Shown piece by piece: positions 18,090 through 26,166 of a DNA stretch of 58,263 nucleotides. Numbering within the stretch: position 1 is the first letter of the stretch; each line of letters begins with the position of its first letter. Made by a program: the position numbers and the translations under genes. The stretch is from CAZOHG01 sp964579725 (GTDB lineage: Bacteria > Zhuqueibacterota > JdFR-76 > BMS3Abin05): positions 1-58,263 of the forward strand of contig CAZOHG010000018.1 in the NCBI GenBank assembly GCA_964579725.1, written 5' to 3'. The notes beneath the pieces were generated by a model. It was not told the origin of the DNA. It did not search any database and saw only the letters and a program-made list of their open reading frames with translations.

Positions 18090-18483
18090 TGTGACAGATC
18101 CGCGGCTAATTGTTCGATCGATTCGGCCGGGTTCGATTCCCGGAAAACAGCTCGGCAAAAATCGAGGGGCGCCCGGAGAATTTCAAAAGATTCTTCGGGA
18201 AAAGGTGGGCGATATTGAGGGGCTACGCTTTTCGGCTCATGCCCTGAGACGTCTCCAGTCCCGACAAATTCAACTGTCGCAAACCGAACAGAACCAATTG
18301 GTGGATGCGGTCAACAAGGCGGCGGAGAAGGGTTCCAAGGATTCCCTGATTTTGCTCAGACGATTGGCGTTTGTGGTGAACGTTCCCAACCGAACGGTAG
18401 TGACCGCCATGGATTCCAGTCAAATGAGCGAAGGAATCATTACGAACATTGACAGTGCAATGGTAATTCAAGACAACAAGTAA
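18079..18483 (+). CDS. TIGR02530-type flagellar operon protein
   Basis: A 134-residue protein of the 'flagellar operon protein' family (TIGR02530 type) usually found between flgD and flgE. The diagnostic segment is GLRFSAHALRRLQSRQIQL followed by LVDAVNKAAEKGSKDSLILL and FVVNVPNRTVVTAMD. No signal peptide or membrane segment is seen. Its exact function is not established; hook assembly support is likely from its invariant position. Its start lies inside the end of flgD (11-base overlap). It is followed by a 105-base leader before flgE. Confidence 0.88.
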   Translation: MAANVTDPRLIVRSIRPGSIPGKQLGKNRGAPGEFQKILREKVGDIEGLRFSAHALRRLQSRQIQLSQTEQNQLVDAVNKAAEKGSKDSLILLRRLAFVVNVPNRTVVTAMDSSQMSEGIITNIDSAMVIQDNK

Positions 18484-18499
18484 AACAACATTGAAACTA

Positions 18500-18580
18500 C
18501 GGGCTGGACTCCTTGAGACCTCGTTTTCAGGAGAGGCCCGAGACTGCTGACCGATTGAGGCAGTCCCCAAAAAAGGAGGT
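18500..18580 (+). promoter_or_regulatory. flgE leader with two hairpins and an anti-ribosome-site hexamer
   Basis: In the 105 bases before flgE I see a hairpin with outer stem 18500-18505/18535-18540 (five Watson-Crick pairs plus one T-G) and inner stem CTCCT 18509-18513 / AGGAG 18529-18533, then a second hairpin GACTGC 18542-18547 / GCAGTC 18560-18565. The flgE ribosome site AAGGAGGT is at 18573-18580. CTCCTT at 18509-18514 is perfectly complementary to AAGGAG of that site, so the hexamer can pair either within hairpin 1 or with the ribosome site. This suggests translational control of the hook gene; function is inference. Confidence 0.5.
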
Positions 18581-18588
18581 ATGTCATC

Positions 18589-20622
18589 ATGATGCGATCA
18601 TTGTTTGCAGGCGTTAGCGGTATTCGAAGTCACCAAACACGGATGGATGTGATTGGTAACAATATCGCCAACATTAACACCATTGGGTTTAAGGCCGGGC
18701 GGGCTGTTTTTGCCCAGGCAATGGCTCAAACCGTGCGTGGCGCGACTCGCCCTTATGACGGCAAGGGCGGAACCAATCCCATGCAGGTGGGGTTGGGTGT
18801 GCAAATGGGCACCATCGACACGATTTTCAGCCAGGGGAATCTGGAATCGACCGGCGTGAAGACCGACATGGCGATTCAGGGGGACGGTTTTTTTGTGCTA
18901 AGCGACGGTGCCAATGAATATTACACCCGCGCCGGAAATTTTCAATTTGACGCTGACGGCCGGTTGGTCAATCCCACCACGGGCTACGTGGTTCAGGGAA
19001 TGCTTGCGGACTCAAACGGCGAAATCAAACCGGGTACCCCCATCGGCGATTTAATCCTTCCTTTCGGCCAAAAGGTAGCTGCCAAAGCGACGACAAAGGT
19101 AGAGTTTACCGGAAATCTGAATGCCGACATTAAACCCATCGGAACCATTCTCAAATCAAATGTACTTTTTGCCAAGGAAAAGGCAGGCAGTAACAGTGAC
19201 GTGAACGGTCTGTATGCTAAAGGCCAAACCAATTCGGTGATTTCAGGGCTGACGCCAGGGGCGACCACCGTTACGGTTACGGACGGAACGTTGAGCAAGG
19301 TGTACACCTACGCTCAAAAAGACACGGGTGCCGGTCACGGGGATTTTCATTCTCTGGACGATTTGGTGGCTGAAATCAACACCGATTTTGGGACAAAATT
19401 TACAGCTGCCATTCAAGATGACGGCTCAATTAAATTTACCGGTGTTTCGGGCGCGGGAGATTCCACTGTGACGATTTCCAGTAACAATGCCTCGCTGAAA
19501 TCGTCCTTGGCAGCAGCTAACGGAACGGTAAACGACACCACCAGCACCAGTACCGATCAATTTTCCCACCGGGCAACGGAAAACGATCTTTTGGTCGATT
19601 TGCTAAACTCCGTGGGGGAATCTCTCAACTTAAGCGACGGAGATACAATTGATTTGAGTGTGATGAAAAACGGCGAATTGGTTTCGGGAAGTTTCACCGT
19701 AGCAAATTCTTCCAAATTGTCCGACCTTATGAAGCAAATCGATACGGTTTTTGATATTAAAAACGATGTGGGCGCGCACATTGAGGACGGTGCCATTACG
19801 GTAAACGGCGATACGGGCGAAAAGAACGCTCTGCAGGCCATCGCCATTCGGGAAGGACAGAATGAGGCGCTGAATTCCGTCATGAGTTTTACAGAGGTTC
19901 AGGCAGCCAAAGATGCCACGCACACGGCCAATATTACCGTGTACGACGCCATGGGACGCAAACACACCATGATCATGGAATTCAAAAAAACCGACATCCG
20001 AAACCAGTGGACATGGAATATTAAATTCAAGGGAAATGAAATTGTTTCCAGCGGCGGGAAAGGAAAAATTTCGTTCAACGCCAACGGGTCCATTGCGTCG
20101 TTTACTTATTCCGACGGTGCCAATAGTTTGCAATTCGATCCCAACAACGGAGCCGTCCCCGTCAATATCAAACTCGACCTGGGGCGGTTCGGTGATTTTA
20201 ACGGGCTGACACAATTTTCTTCGCCGTCGGCCATGGTGACAAAATCACAGGACGGCTACGCCAGCGGAAATTTAAGCTCCATTTCCATTAACGGACACGG
20301 CGAGATTACGGGTCTGTTTACCAACGGCGTGACCCAAAAATTGGCGCAGCTCATTCTGGCTTCGTTTAACAATCCCGCCGGTTTGACCTCGGTCGGCAAT
20401 AATTTATTCATGACCTCGGCCAATTCAGGAACACCGGTGGAAGGCCGGGCCGGCGAAATTATTCAGGCGGAAATCCTGCCGGGCTATTTGGAGATGTCCA
20501 ACGTTGACTTGGCTCAGGAATTTACGAATATGATTGTGGCGCAGCGTGGTTTTCAGGCAAATGCCCGCGTCATTACCACCAGCGACGATATGTTGAATGA
20601 AATGGTCAATATTAAACGATAA
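18589..20622 (+). CDS. flgE: Flagellar hook protein FlgE
   Basis: FlgE is the hook subunit, exported by the flagellar type III system. It has 677 residues, longer than the 400-residue enteric form. The N-terminus (SLFAGVSGIRSHQTRMDVIG, NNIANINTIGFK) and the C-terminus (VDLAQEFTNMIVAQRGFQAN) are the conserved polymerisation helices; GDGFFVLSDG is the D1 motif. The extra length is a central insertion (about residues 200-440) with repeated beta-rich units (ATTVTVTDGTLSKVYTY; DGDTIDLSVMKNGELVSG) that should form surface domains. Start is at 18589, eight bases after AAGGAGGT; a second ATG follows immediately at 18592. A terminator stands just behind the gene. Confidence 0.94.
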   Translation: MMRSLFAGVSGIRSHQTRMDVIGNNIANINTIGFKAGRAVFAQAMAQTVRGATRPYDGKGGTNPMQVGLGVQMGTIDTIFSQGNLESTGVKTDMAIQGDGFFVLSDGANEYYTRAGNFQFDADGRLVNPTTGYVVQGMLADSNGEIKPGTPIGDLILPFGQKVAAKATTKVEFTGNLNADIKPIGTILKSNVLFAKEKAGSNSDVNGLYAKGQTNSVISGLTPGATTVTVTDGTLSKVYTYAQKDTGAGHGDFHSLDDLVAEINTDFGTKFTAAIQDDGSIKFTGVSGAGDSTVTISSNNASLKSSLAAANGTVNDTTSTSTDQFSHRATENDLLVDLLNSVGESLNLSDGDTIDLSVMKNGELVSGSFTVANSSKLSDLMKQIDTVFDIKNDVGAHIEDGAITVNGDTGEKNALQAIAIREGQNEALNSVMSFTEVQAAKDATHTANITVYDAMGRKHTMIMEFKKTDIRNQWTWNIKFKGNEIVSSGGKGKISFNANGSIASFTYSDGANSLQFDPNNGAVPVNIKLDLGRFGDFNGLTQFSSPSAMVTKSQDGYASGNLSSISINGHGEITGLFTNGVTQKLAQLILASFNNPAGLTSVGNNLFMTSANSGTPVEGRAGEIIQAEILPGYLEMSNVDLAQEFTNMIVAQRGFQANARVITTSDDMLNEMVNIKR

Positions 20623-20636
20623 TAAGTGAAAGGGTG

Positions 20637-20693
20637 AACTGACCGGGAGGGGAATGGCTAAAGACACCCTGTTCCCGGTCAGTTTTTGTTTTT
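20637..20693 (+). terminator. Rho-independent terminator after flgE
   Basis: A perfect 12-base inverted repeat, AACTGACCGGGA (20637-20648) and TCCCGGTCAGTT (20673-20684), has a 24-base loop in which GGG and CCC can extend pairing. It is followed by a T-rich tract to 20693. This is the strongest terminator in the window and marks the 3' end of the flgB-flgE operon. Its T tract ends three bases before the flbD start codon. Confidence 0.88.
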
Positions 20694-20696
20694 GAC

Positions 20697-20915
20697 ATGA
20701 TTAAATTAACCGGATTGGACGGCAAGGAAATCTACGTGAATGCCGAAATGATTGAAACCATTCAGGAAACGCCCGATACCATTGTTACCCTCAATACCGG
20801 TAAGAAACTGATCGTCCTGAATGACGCCGAAGATATTGTTCAAAAGGTGATTGAGTACAAACACAAGATTTTCGGTGTTTCGTCGGACGAATCCAACTTG
20901 CACGATTTCTACTGA
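20697..20915 (+). CDS. flbD: FlbD family flagellar protein (short type)
   Basis: A 72-residue protein of the short FlbD/YlzI family found next to flgE and motA in many bacteria. MIKLTGLDGKEIYVNAEMIE, ETPDTIVTLNTGKKLIV and VIEYKHKIF match the family along its whole length, so the ATG at 20697 is fixed. It is not the NtrC-type regulator of the same name in Caulobacter. Its function is uncertain, with a link to motility by context. Oddly, the T tract of a strong terminator ends three bases upstream, leaving no recognisable ribosome site. Confidence 0.88.
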   Translation: MIKLTGLDGKEIYVNAEMIETIQETPDTIVTLNTGKKLIVLNDAEDIVQKVIEYKHKIFGVSSDESNLHDFY

Positions 20916-20935
20916 GGTTCAACCCTAAAATGGGT

Positions 20936-20963
20936 TAAAGGAAAACGGGGTTTTTGCCGATAG
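20936..20963 (+). promoter_or_regulatory. Sigma-28 (FliA) type promoter for motA-motB-fliL
   Basis: TAAA (20936-20939), a 16-base spacer and GCCGATAG (20956-20963) match the flagellar sigma-28 consensus (TAAA, 14-16 bases, GCCGATAA/T). Transcription would start near 20970, about 100 bases before motA. The same 16-base spacing occurs in the candidate site ahead of cheA. The sigma factor itself is encoded at 41940. A small GAGG/CCTC hairpin (20968-20981) lies at the start of the predicted leader. Confidence 0.75.
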
Positions 20964-21072
20964 CTAAGAGGAAGAAACCTCGGGTGAAGGCGCAAATAAG
21001 TGAGGCGGGAAAAATCTCGGTAAAGGTTTCCGGGAACGGCACAACTACAAAAAATAGGGCGGAAGCAGTTTA

Positions 21073-21846
21073 ATGGATATTGCAACCATTGTCGGTATTC
21101 TTACCGGTGTTTTTTTAATCCTTTTGTCGATTTTAAAAAGCGGGCAGCTCACGGCGTTCATCGACGTAGGGTCCATTATGATTGTGTTCGGTGGTACCAT
21201 CGGTGCCACTCTCATTAATTACCCGTTGGGCGATGTGTTGAGCGTGGTGGGTGTGATTAAAAAGGCGTTCTTGCACAAAGCGCCTGATCCGACGGAAACT
21301 ATTAAGAACATTGTGAGCTTTGCAGAAGTGGCGCGCCGGGAAGGGATTTTGGCCCTGGAGGATAAAATTAAGGAAATTGACGATCCGTTTCTCAAAGAGG
21401 GAGTCCAATTGGCCGTAGACGGTACGGAGCCCGAACTCATGAAAACCATCTTGGACACGGAAATCGAATCGCTTCAATCGCGCCACGAATTGGGCGCCGG
21501 TATTATGAAAACCATGGGAACCTTCGCCCCGGCTTACGGCATGATCGGAACGGTCATTGGGTTGATTCTCATGTTGGGGACCATGTCCGATCCCTCTACC
21601 ATTGGCCCGTCCATGGCCGTGGCTTTGATTACAACGTTCTACGGAGCGGTTCTGGCAAACTTGATTTTTCTTCCCATGGCAGGAAAATTGGAAACCCGCA
21701 GCTCACAGGAAGTCATGATTAAAGAACTGGTGAAAGAAGGGGTTCTTTCTATTCAATCGGGAGACAATCCCCGTATTGTGGAACAAAAACTAATTTCCTT
21801 TATTCCCCCGAAACTGCGCAAGGCATTTGCGGAAGAAGAGAAATAA
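21073..21846 (+). CDS. motA: Flagellar stator protein MotA
   Basis: MotA is the ion-channel stator subunit in the inner membrane that pushes on FliG. It has 257 residues with four membrane segments: about residues 4-22, 30-50, 145-170 and 180-200. Family signatures are MDIATIVGILTGVFLI, GGTIGATLINYPL, the cytoplasmic loop with FAEVARREGILALED, and MKTMGTFAPAYGMIGTVIGL. Whether the coupling ion is proton or sodium cannot be decided. It follows a sigma-28-type promoter and precedes motB by 6 bases. Confidence 0.95.
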   Translation: MDIATIVGILTGVFLILLSILKSGQLTAFIDVGSIMIVFGGTIGATLINYPLGDVLSVVGVIKKAFLHKAPDPTETIKNIVSFAEVARREGILALEDKIKEIDDPFLKEGVQLAVDGTEPELMKTILDTEIESLQSRHELGAGIMKTMGTFAPAYGMIGTVIGLILMLGTMSDPSTIGPSMAVALITTFYGAVLANLIFLPMAGKLETRSSQEVMIKELVKEGVLSIQSGDNPRIVEQKLISFIPPKLRKAFAEEEK

Positions 21847-21852
21847 CACGCC

Positions 21853-22641
21853 ATGGCCAAAAAAGAAGCGAAATGTGAAGAGGGTGCGCCCGAGTGGATG
21901 GTTACCTACGGCGATATGATGTCGCTGCTTCTCACATTTTTTATTTTGATTGTGTCATTTTCCTCGATTCAGGAGTCGGAGTATCAGAAGGCCATGGGAT
22001 CCTTACGAGGGGCGTTGGGGATTTTAAAATATAAGGAGTCCATGATTAAGCTGAGCCCGAAGAAATTCATTCAGCTTAGTGGCCTACGAACCGCGCCAAC
22101 AGATGTCAAAATATCGGACATTGAACGTTTTATCGAAGCCAATAACCTAACGGATTCCATTACAGTGGAGGTGACCAAAAACGGCATTGCCATTCGACTT
22201 CAAAATCCTGTGCTGTTTGACATTGGTAAGGCCGATTTAAAAAAGAGCGGTTACCCGATTTTAAATAAAATTATTGAATTAGCGAATACGTATCCCAATA
22301 AAATTCGCGTGGAAGGGCACACGGACGATCTGCCCATTCACACAAAGGAATTTCGTTCCAATTGGGAGCTTTCGGCTATTCGGGCTATTAATGTGATTCA
22401 CTACTTTCAGGAATCGGGTCATGTGAATCCGAGGCGGATGTATTATGTGGGCTACGGGCCGTACAAACCTCTGGTGCCCAACACCAGTGAGGCCAATCGA
22501 GCCAAAAATCGACGCGTCGAGATCTATTTAGAAAATGTAAGCCCTGCAGAAGCGAGAGCCAATCCGGACGTTTACGGTGCCCTGCAGGCGCTTCAATCCC
22601 CCTTAAAAACAAAGGACGGACAAAATGGCGGACGAAAATAA
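21853..22641 (+). CDS. motB: Flagellar stator protein MotB
   Basis: MotB anchors the stator to peptidoglycan and carries the ion-binding aspartate. The 262-residue protein has a short basic N-terminus, one membrane segment (about 21-42) with the critical Asp in VTYGDMMSLLLTFFILIVSF, a plug/linker, and an OmpA-like peptidoglycan-binding domain (VEGHTDDLPIH; LSAIRAINVIHYF; NRAKNRRVEIY). All key residues are present. Its 3' end overlaps fliL by 17 bases. Confidence 0.95.
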   Translation: MAKKEAKCEEGAPEWMVTYGDMMSLLLTFFILIVSFSSIQESEYQKAMGSLRGALGILKYKESMIKLSPKKFIQLSGLRTAPTDVKISDIERFIEANNLTDSITVEVTKNGIAIRLQNPVLFDIGKADLKKSGYPILNKIIELANTYPNKIRVEGHTDDLPIHTKEFRSNWELSAIRAINVIHYFQESGHVNPRRMYYVGYGPYKPLVPNTSEANRAKNRRVEIYLENVSPAEARANPDVYGALQALQSPLKTKDGQNGGRK

Positions 22642-23146
22642 AAAAGAGCAAGAGGAAGCAGCCGAGGAAAAGACCAAAAAATCGGGCGGCCTAAAAAAGA
22701 TTATTCTTGTGTGGGTGCCGCTTTTTGTGGTTCAGCTTGCCCTTTCTTATTTTATTGTGGCGAAGGTTTTCAAAAAAAAGGCCATTGAACAGGACGCCGT
22801 GGCCGCCGAAGCGCCGAAAAAAAAGGAGAAAAAGCCGGAAAAACCCGGGGAAATCTATTTAGTTGAAGACGTCATTGCCAATCCCAAAAATACTCTGGGA
22901 CGGCATTTCGTCAATGTGACCGTCGGGTTAGAAGAAGGAAATCCCAAAATAGGGGAAGAACTGAAAAACCGCGATGCCCAAATTCGGGATGTTCTTATCG
23001 ACATTTTAGTAGGCAAAACAATTGAAGAAATTGACGATGTGGAAGATAAAGAAGCCCTGAAAAAGGAAATTAAAACACGCCTGAACAAATTGTTGGGTGA
23101 AGATTCCATCCGACACGTGTACTTTAGCAATTTTATTATTCAGTAA
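22625..23146 (+). CDS. fliL: Flagellar basal body-associated protein FliL
   Basis: FliL encircles the stator units and supports high-load rotation. It has 173 residues: a charged N-terminus, one membrane segment (about 22-45), a lysine-rich periplasmic linker and the FliL domain (VNVTVGLEEGNPKIGEELKNRD, LIDILVGKTIEEID, LLGEDSIRHVYFSNFIIQ). It overlaps motB by 17 bases, so the three stator genes are co-translated. In many bacteria fliL precedes fliM; here the whole chemotaxis operon lies between. Confidence 0.93.
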   Translation: MADENKKEQEEAAEEKTKKSGGLKKIILVWVPLFVVQLALSYFIVAKVFKKKAIEQDAVAAEAPKKKEKKPEKPGEIYLVEDVIANPKNTLGRHFVNVTVGLEEGNPKIGEELKNRDAQIRDVLIDILVGKTIEEIDDVEDKEALKKEIKTRLNKLLGEDSIRHVYFSNFIIQ

Positions 23147-23162
23147 TCCGCCCAGCCGCCGT

Positions 23163-23180
23163 TTGCACGAATCTTGCCTT
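23163..23180 (+). promoter_or_regulatory. Near-consensus sigma-54 site between fliL and cheA
   Basis: TTGCACGAATCTTGCCTT has the CACG-N4-TTGC blocks and the ten-base spacing of a sigma-54 promoter, but the -24 GG reads TG (23164-23165). Its -12 region (TTGCCTT) resembles the two perfect sites in the window. It begins 17 bases after the fliL stop and would start transcription near 23189, giving cheA a leader of about 180 bases. It may be a weak second promoter for the chemotaxis operon or chance. Confidence 0.45.
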
Positions 23181-23238
23181 TGTTTGGAACGGCTCGCTTT
23201 CTCACTTTTGCGCAATAAAACCTGAAACGCTTCCGTTC

Positions 23239-23266
23239 TAAAGATTTTCCCTTTTTCTTACGATAA
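23239..23266 (+). promoter_or_regulatory. Sigma-28 (FliA) type promoter for the cheA operon
   Basis: TAAAGATT (23239-23246) and TACGATAA (23259-23266) resemble the sigma-28 consensus, with 16 bases between TAAA and the -10 octamer, as in the motA promoter. Two bases of the -10 (TA for GC) differ. The predicted start near 23273 lies about 100 bases before cheA, again as for motA. FliA-driven chemotaxis operons are common, so the placement fits. Confidence 0.6.
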
Positions 23267-23371
23267 TCAAATAAGCCGGATGCTGGTCAAAAGCGTTTTT
23301 ATTCGCTTGCAAAAATTCCCGGCGGAATTTGATGATGTGTAATCAACTGAAAAACAATCAATCGCGCGGAA

Positions 23372-25621
23372 ATGACTGACGAAGATCTTGAAATTTTAAA
23401 CGAATTTATTGCCGAAAGCTCGGAATTGTTAGACGAGGTCGAGACGATCTTGCTCGATCTGGAAAAGGAAGACGCCAAGGAAAGTGCCCCCGATTCGGAT
23501 TCCTTGAATAAGATGTTTCGCGCCTTTCATTCCATGAAGGGTAATGCTGGCTTTCTGGATTTGACCATGATTGCGACGCTAACCCATCACGCCGAAACGC
23601 TTTTGGACAAAATTCGCAAGGGAACGCTTAAATTTTCTCGGGAACACATCGGCCTGTTTTTGGAGGTCACCGATTTTTTCAAAACCGTGTTGGAGCAATT
23701 GGGTGAAACGCATTCCGACGCCGGCTTTGAGGAACAGGCCGAAGAATTTGCCCGACGGTTGGACGAATCCTCTGAGCCGAAAAAGGAGGAAGACGATTTT
23801 TGGGGGAATGTGGGGAGTGCCATTCCCATTGAGGAATCCGCGCCACAAGAGAGTGCGGCTGCCCCTGCAGCGGATGATTTTGTCAACCAATTTTTGGTGG
23901 ACTCAAAGGAACTGTTGGACAAGTTAGAAACGGACATTTTGGCGCTGGAGAAAAATCCAACCAATCGGCAGCTTTCAAAGGACGTTTTCCGAAATCTTCA
24001 CAGCCTTAAGGGCAATGCCGGGCTGCTGGGTTTTCAAGATATTGCAACGGTTTGCCACCAGGCGGAATCGTACATGGAAACCATTAATGACTCGGAAAAG
24101 TTGAGCAGCGCGGAGCAAATCAATTTTCTCCTCGAGATTGTTGACAAAGTACGGCAGGCAGTGGAGGAAATTCCTCAAAATCAAACGGGAGCCATTCCTG
24201 ACAAGGAAGACCTGTTGAAAAAAATTCAGGAAAAATTGGAATCTTTTTCGGCCGGTTTGGAGGTTCCGCAGCAATCGGTTCCTCCAAAAGAGGAAAAGAG
24301 CGACCCCGACAAAAAGGCGGAGGAAAAACCGCAAAAGCAAACGTCTCCAGAACAGGAACGTTCCGTTCCCCAGACGCCTCCGAAAGCCAAAGTGCAAAAA
24401 CCGCACCAAAAACCGAAAAGCGGCCATTCCAAAACAGCAGGAGAGGTGATTCGGGTAGATGTAAACAAACTCAATAAATTAATGGATTTAGTGGGAGAAA
24501 TCGTCATTGCGGAGTCCATGGTGTCCAATTTCCCGGCCATTCGAATGAATGACGCACCCGATTTTGAAAAATCCATTAATCACCTGAAGAAAAATATCCG
24601 TGAGCTTCAGGAATTGTCCACCTCCATGCGCATGATTCCGTTGTCCGGGCTTTTTCGGAAAATGATGCGTCTGGTTCGGGATTTGTCTGTGAAAAGCGGC
24701 AAAAAAGTGGAACTCATAATTAAGGGGGACGAAACGGAGATGGATCGCTCGGTTATTGAGCACATTTCCGACCCGCTCATTCACATTATTCGCAATGCCG
24801 TTGACCACGGCATCGAACCCACCGAAGAGCGCCTAAGAGCCGGGAAAAATCCGGTTGGCCAAATTATTTTGGAGGCCAAACAGGTTGGGAGTGAAATCTG
24901 GATTATTGTTCAGGATGACGGCGGCGGGCTGAATCGCGAAAAAATCCTGAAAAAGGCAATCGAAAAGGGACTTATTCACGGAGACGGTTCGGAATTGCCG
25001 GATAATCGTGTCTGGCCGCTCATTTTTAAGGCGGGGTTTTCAACGGCGGACAAAATCACCGATATTTCCGGTCGCGGTGTCGGGATGGATGTGGTTCTTA
25101 AAAATATTGAAGCCATTCGGGGGCGGGTAAATATCGAGAGCAAAGAGGGGCAGGGAGCTACGTTCCAACTGCGGATTCCTCTGACGACGGCCATTATTGA
25201 CGGTATGCTGTTGCGGGTAAAACACAGTATGTACGCCATTCCGATTTTAGATATTCGGGAAACCATTCAGGTCAGGGATTCCAACGTGGTAAAAATGGTG
25301 GACGGCCAGGAAATATTGTCGCTGCGAGACGAACTGATTCCCATTCTCCGCATTCAGGAATTGTATCACATTCCTGGCAAGCGTCGACCCATTGAGGACG
25401 GAATCATTGTGGTTGCCGAAAGTAGCGGCATGCGGGTCAGTATTTTTGTGGATGAAATCATTGATCAACAACAATTAGTCATCAAACCCATTCCGTCCTA
25501 TTTGGAAGAGCGGGAAGGGATTTCGGGCTGTTCTATTTTAGGAAACGGGGATATTTGTTTGGTATTGGATGTTGCCAATTTAATTCGGCTGGCGGAAAAG
25601 ATGGAAATTTATCGGGAGTAA
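23372..25621 (+). CDS. cheA: Chemotaxis histidine kinase CheA with two Hpt domains
   Basis: CheA phosphorylates CheY and CheB in response to receptor state. It has 749 residues. Two phosphotransfer domains are present: the first with H53 (AFHSMKGNAGFL) and the second with H210 (NLHSLKGNAGLLGF). A P/K/E-rich linker (about 285-360) replaces a clear P2 domain. Then come the P3 dimerisation helices (VDVNKLNKLMDLVGEIVIAES), the P4 ATPase (IIRNAVDHGIEPTEER; ISGRGVGMDVV) and the P5 CheW-like domain (GMLLRVKHSMYAIPILDIRE). The start at 23372 has only a weak ribosome site. cheW follows after 4 bases. Confidence 0.95.
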   Translation: MTDEDLEILNEFIAESSELLDEVETILLDLEKEDAKESAPDSDSLNKMFRAFHSMKGNAGFLDLTMIATLTHHAETLLDKIRKGTLKFSREHIGLFLEVTDFFKTVLEQLGETHSDAGFEEQAEEFARRLDESSEPKKEEDDFWGNVGSAIPIEESAPQESAAAPAADDFVNQFLVDSKELLDKLETDILALEKNPTNRQLSKDVFRNLHSLKGNAGLLGFQDIATVCHQAESYMETINDSEKLSSAEQINFLLEIVDKVRQAVEEIPQNQTGAIPDKEDLLKKIQEKLESFSAGLEVPQQSVPPKEEKSDPDKKAEEKPQKQTSPEQERSVPQTPPKAKVQKPHQKPKSGHSKTAGEVIRVDVNKLNKLMDLVGEIVIAESMVSNFPAIRMNDAPDFEKSINHLKKNIRELQELSTSMRMIPLSGLFRKMMRLVRDLSVKSGKKVELIIKGDETEMDRSVIEHISDPLIHIIRNAVDHGIEPTEERLRAGKNPVGQIILEAKQVGSEIWIIVQDDGGGLNREKILKKAIEKGLIHGDGSELPDNRVWPLIFKAGFSTADKITDISGRGVGMDVVLKNIEAIRGRVNIESKEGQGATFQLRIPLTTAIIDGMLLRVKHSMYAIPILDIRETIQVRDSNVVKMVDGQEILSLRDELIPILRIQELYHIPGKRRPIEDGIIVVAESSGMRVSIFVDEIIDQQQLVIKPIPSYLEEREGISGCSILGNGDICLVLDVANLIRLAEKMEIYRE

Positions 25622-25625
25622 CAGA

Positions 25626-26117
25626 ATGAGTACGGTCGACATGTTGGATGAGAATGTCGAAAAAACGACAGGAAAATATTTAACCTTTCCTATCGGCGAG
25701 GAAGAATACGGGATTGAAATCAGCCACGTGATGGAAATTATTGGGATTCAGAAAATCACAGAGCTTCCCGATATGCCTCGCTACGTGAAGGGGGTTTTAA
25801 ATCTCAGAGGAAAGGTCATTCCGGTCATTGACATTCGGCTACGGTTTGGCTTTAAAGAGCGTCCCTACGACGAACGCACCTGTATTATTGTTGTTCAAAT
25901 TGACGAAATCATTGTGGGTATCATCGTGGATTCGGTAAAGGAGGTTCTGGACATTCCGATGGATCTGATTTCTCCGCCCACACGCATTCGAAAAGGTGAA
26001 GAAAGTCGATTTATTCAAGGCTTGGCCAAAATCGGGAAAAATGTTAAAATCCTTTTAGATGTGAGTAAACTTTTATATGACAAAAATATAGAAATCATGC
26101 AGGAAGTCAGCGCATAA
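25626..26117 (+). CDS. cheW: Chemotaxis adaptor CheW
   Basis: CheW links chemoreceptors to CheA in the receptor array. The 163-residue protein has the single CheW/SH3-like domain: KYLTFPIGEEEYGIEISHVMEI, LPDMPRYVKGVLNLRGKVIP and IGIIVDSVKEVLDIP. The length is normal. A GGGAG ribosome site straddles the cheA stop four bases upstream. It lies between cheA and a chemoreceptor gene whose product is its natural partner. Confidence 0.95.
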   Translation: MSTVDMLDENVEKTTGKYLTFPIGEEEYGIEISHVMEIIGIQKITELPDMPRYVKGVLNLRGKVIPVIDIRLRFGFKERPYDERTCIIVVQIDEIIVGIIVDSVKEVLDIPMDLISPPTRIRKGEESRFIQGLAKIGKNVKILLDVSKLLYDKNIEIMQEVSA

Positions 26118-26166
26118 GCGACGCACATGGAAATAGTTTTGTATCCTAACGATAGGGAGATGAATC

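Noticed and set aside
20964..21072. A riboswitch in the motA leader
   Set aside because: The leader is purine-rich with only a 4-base hairpin; I could not match it to a c-di-GMP or other riboswitch core.
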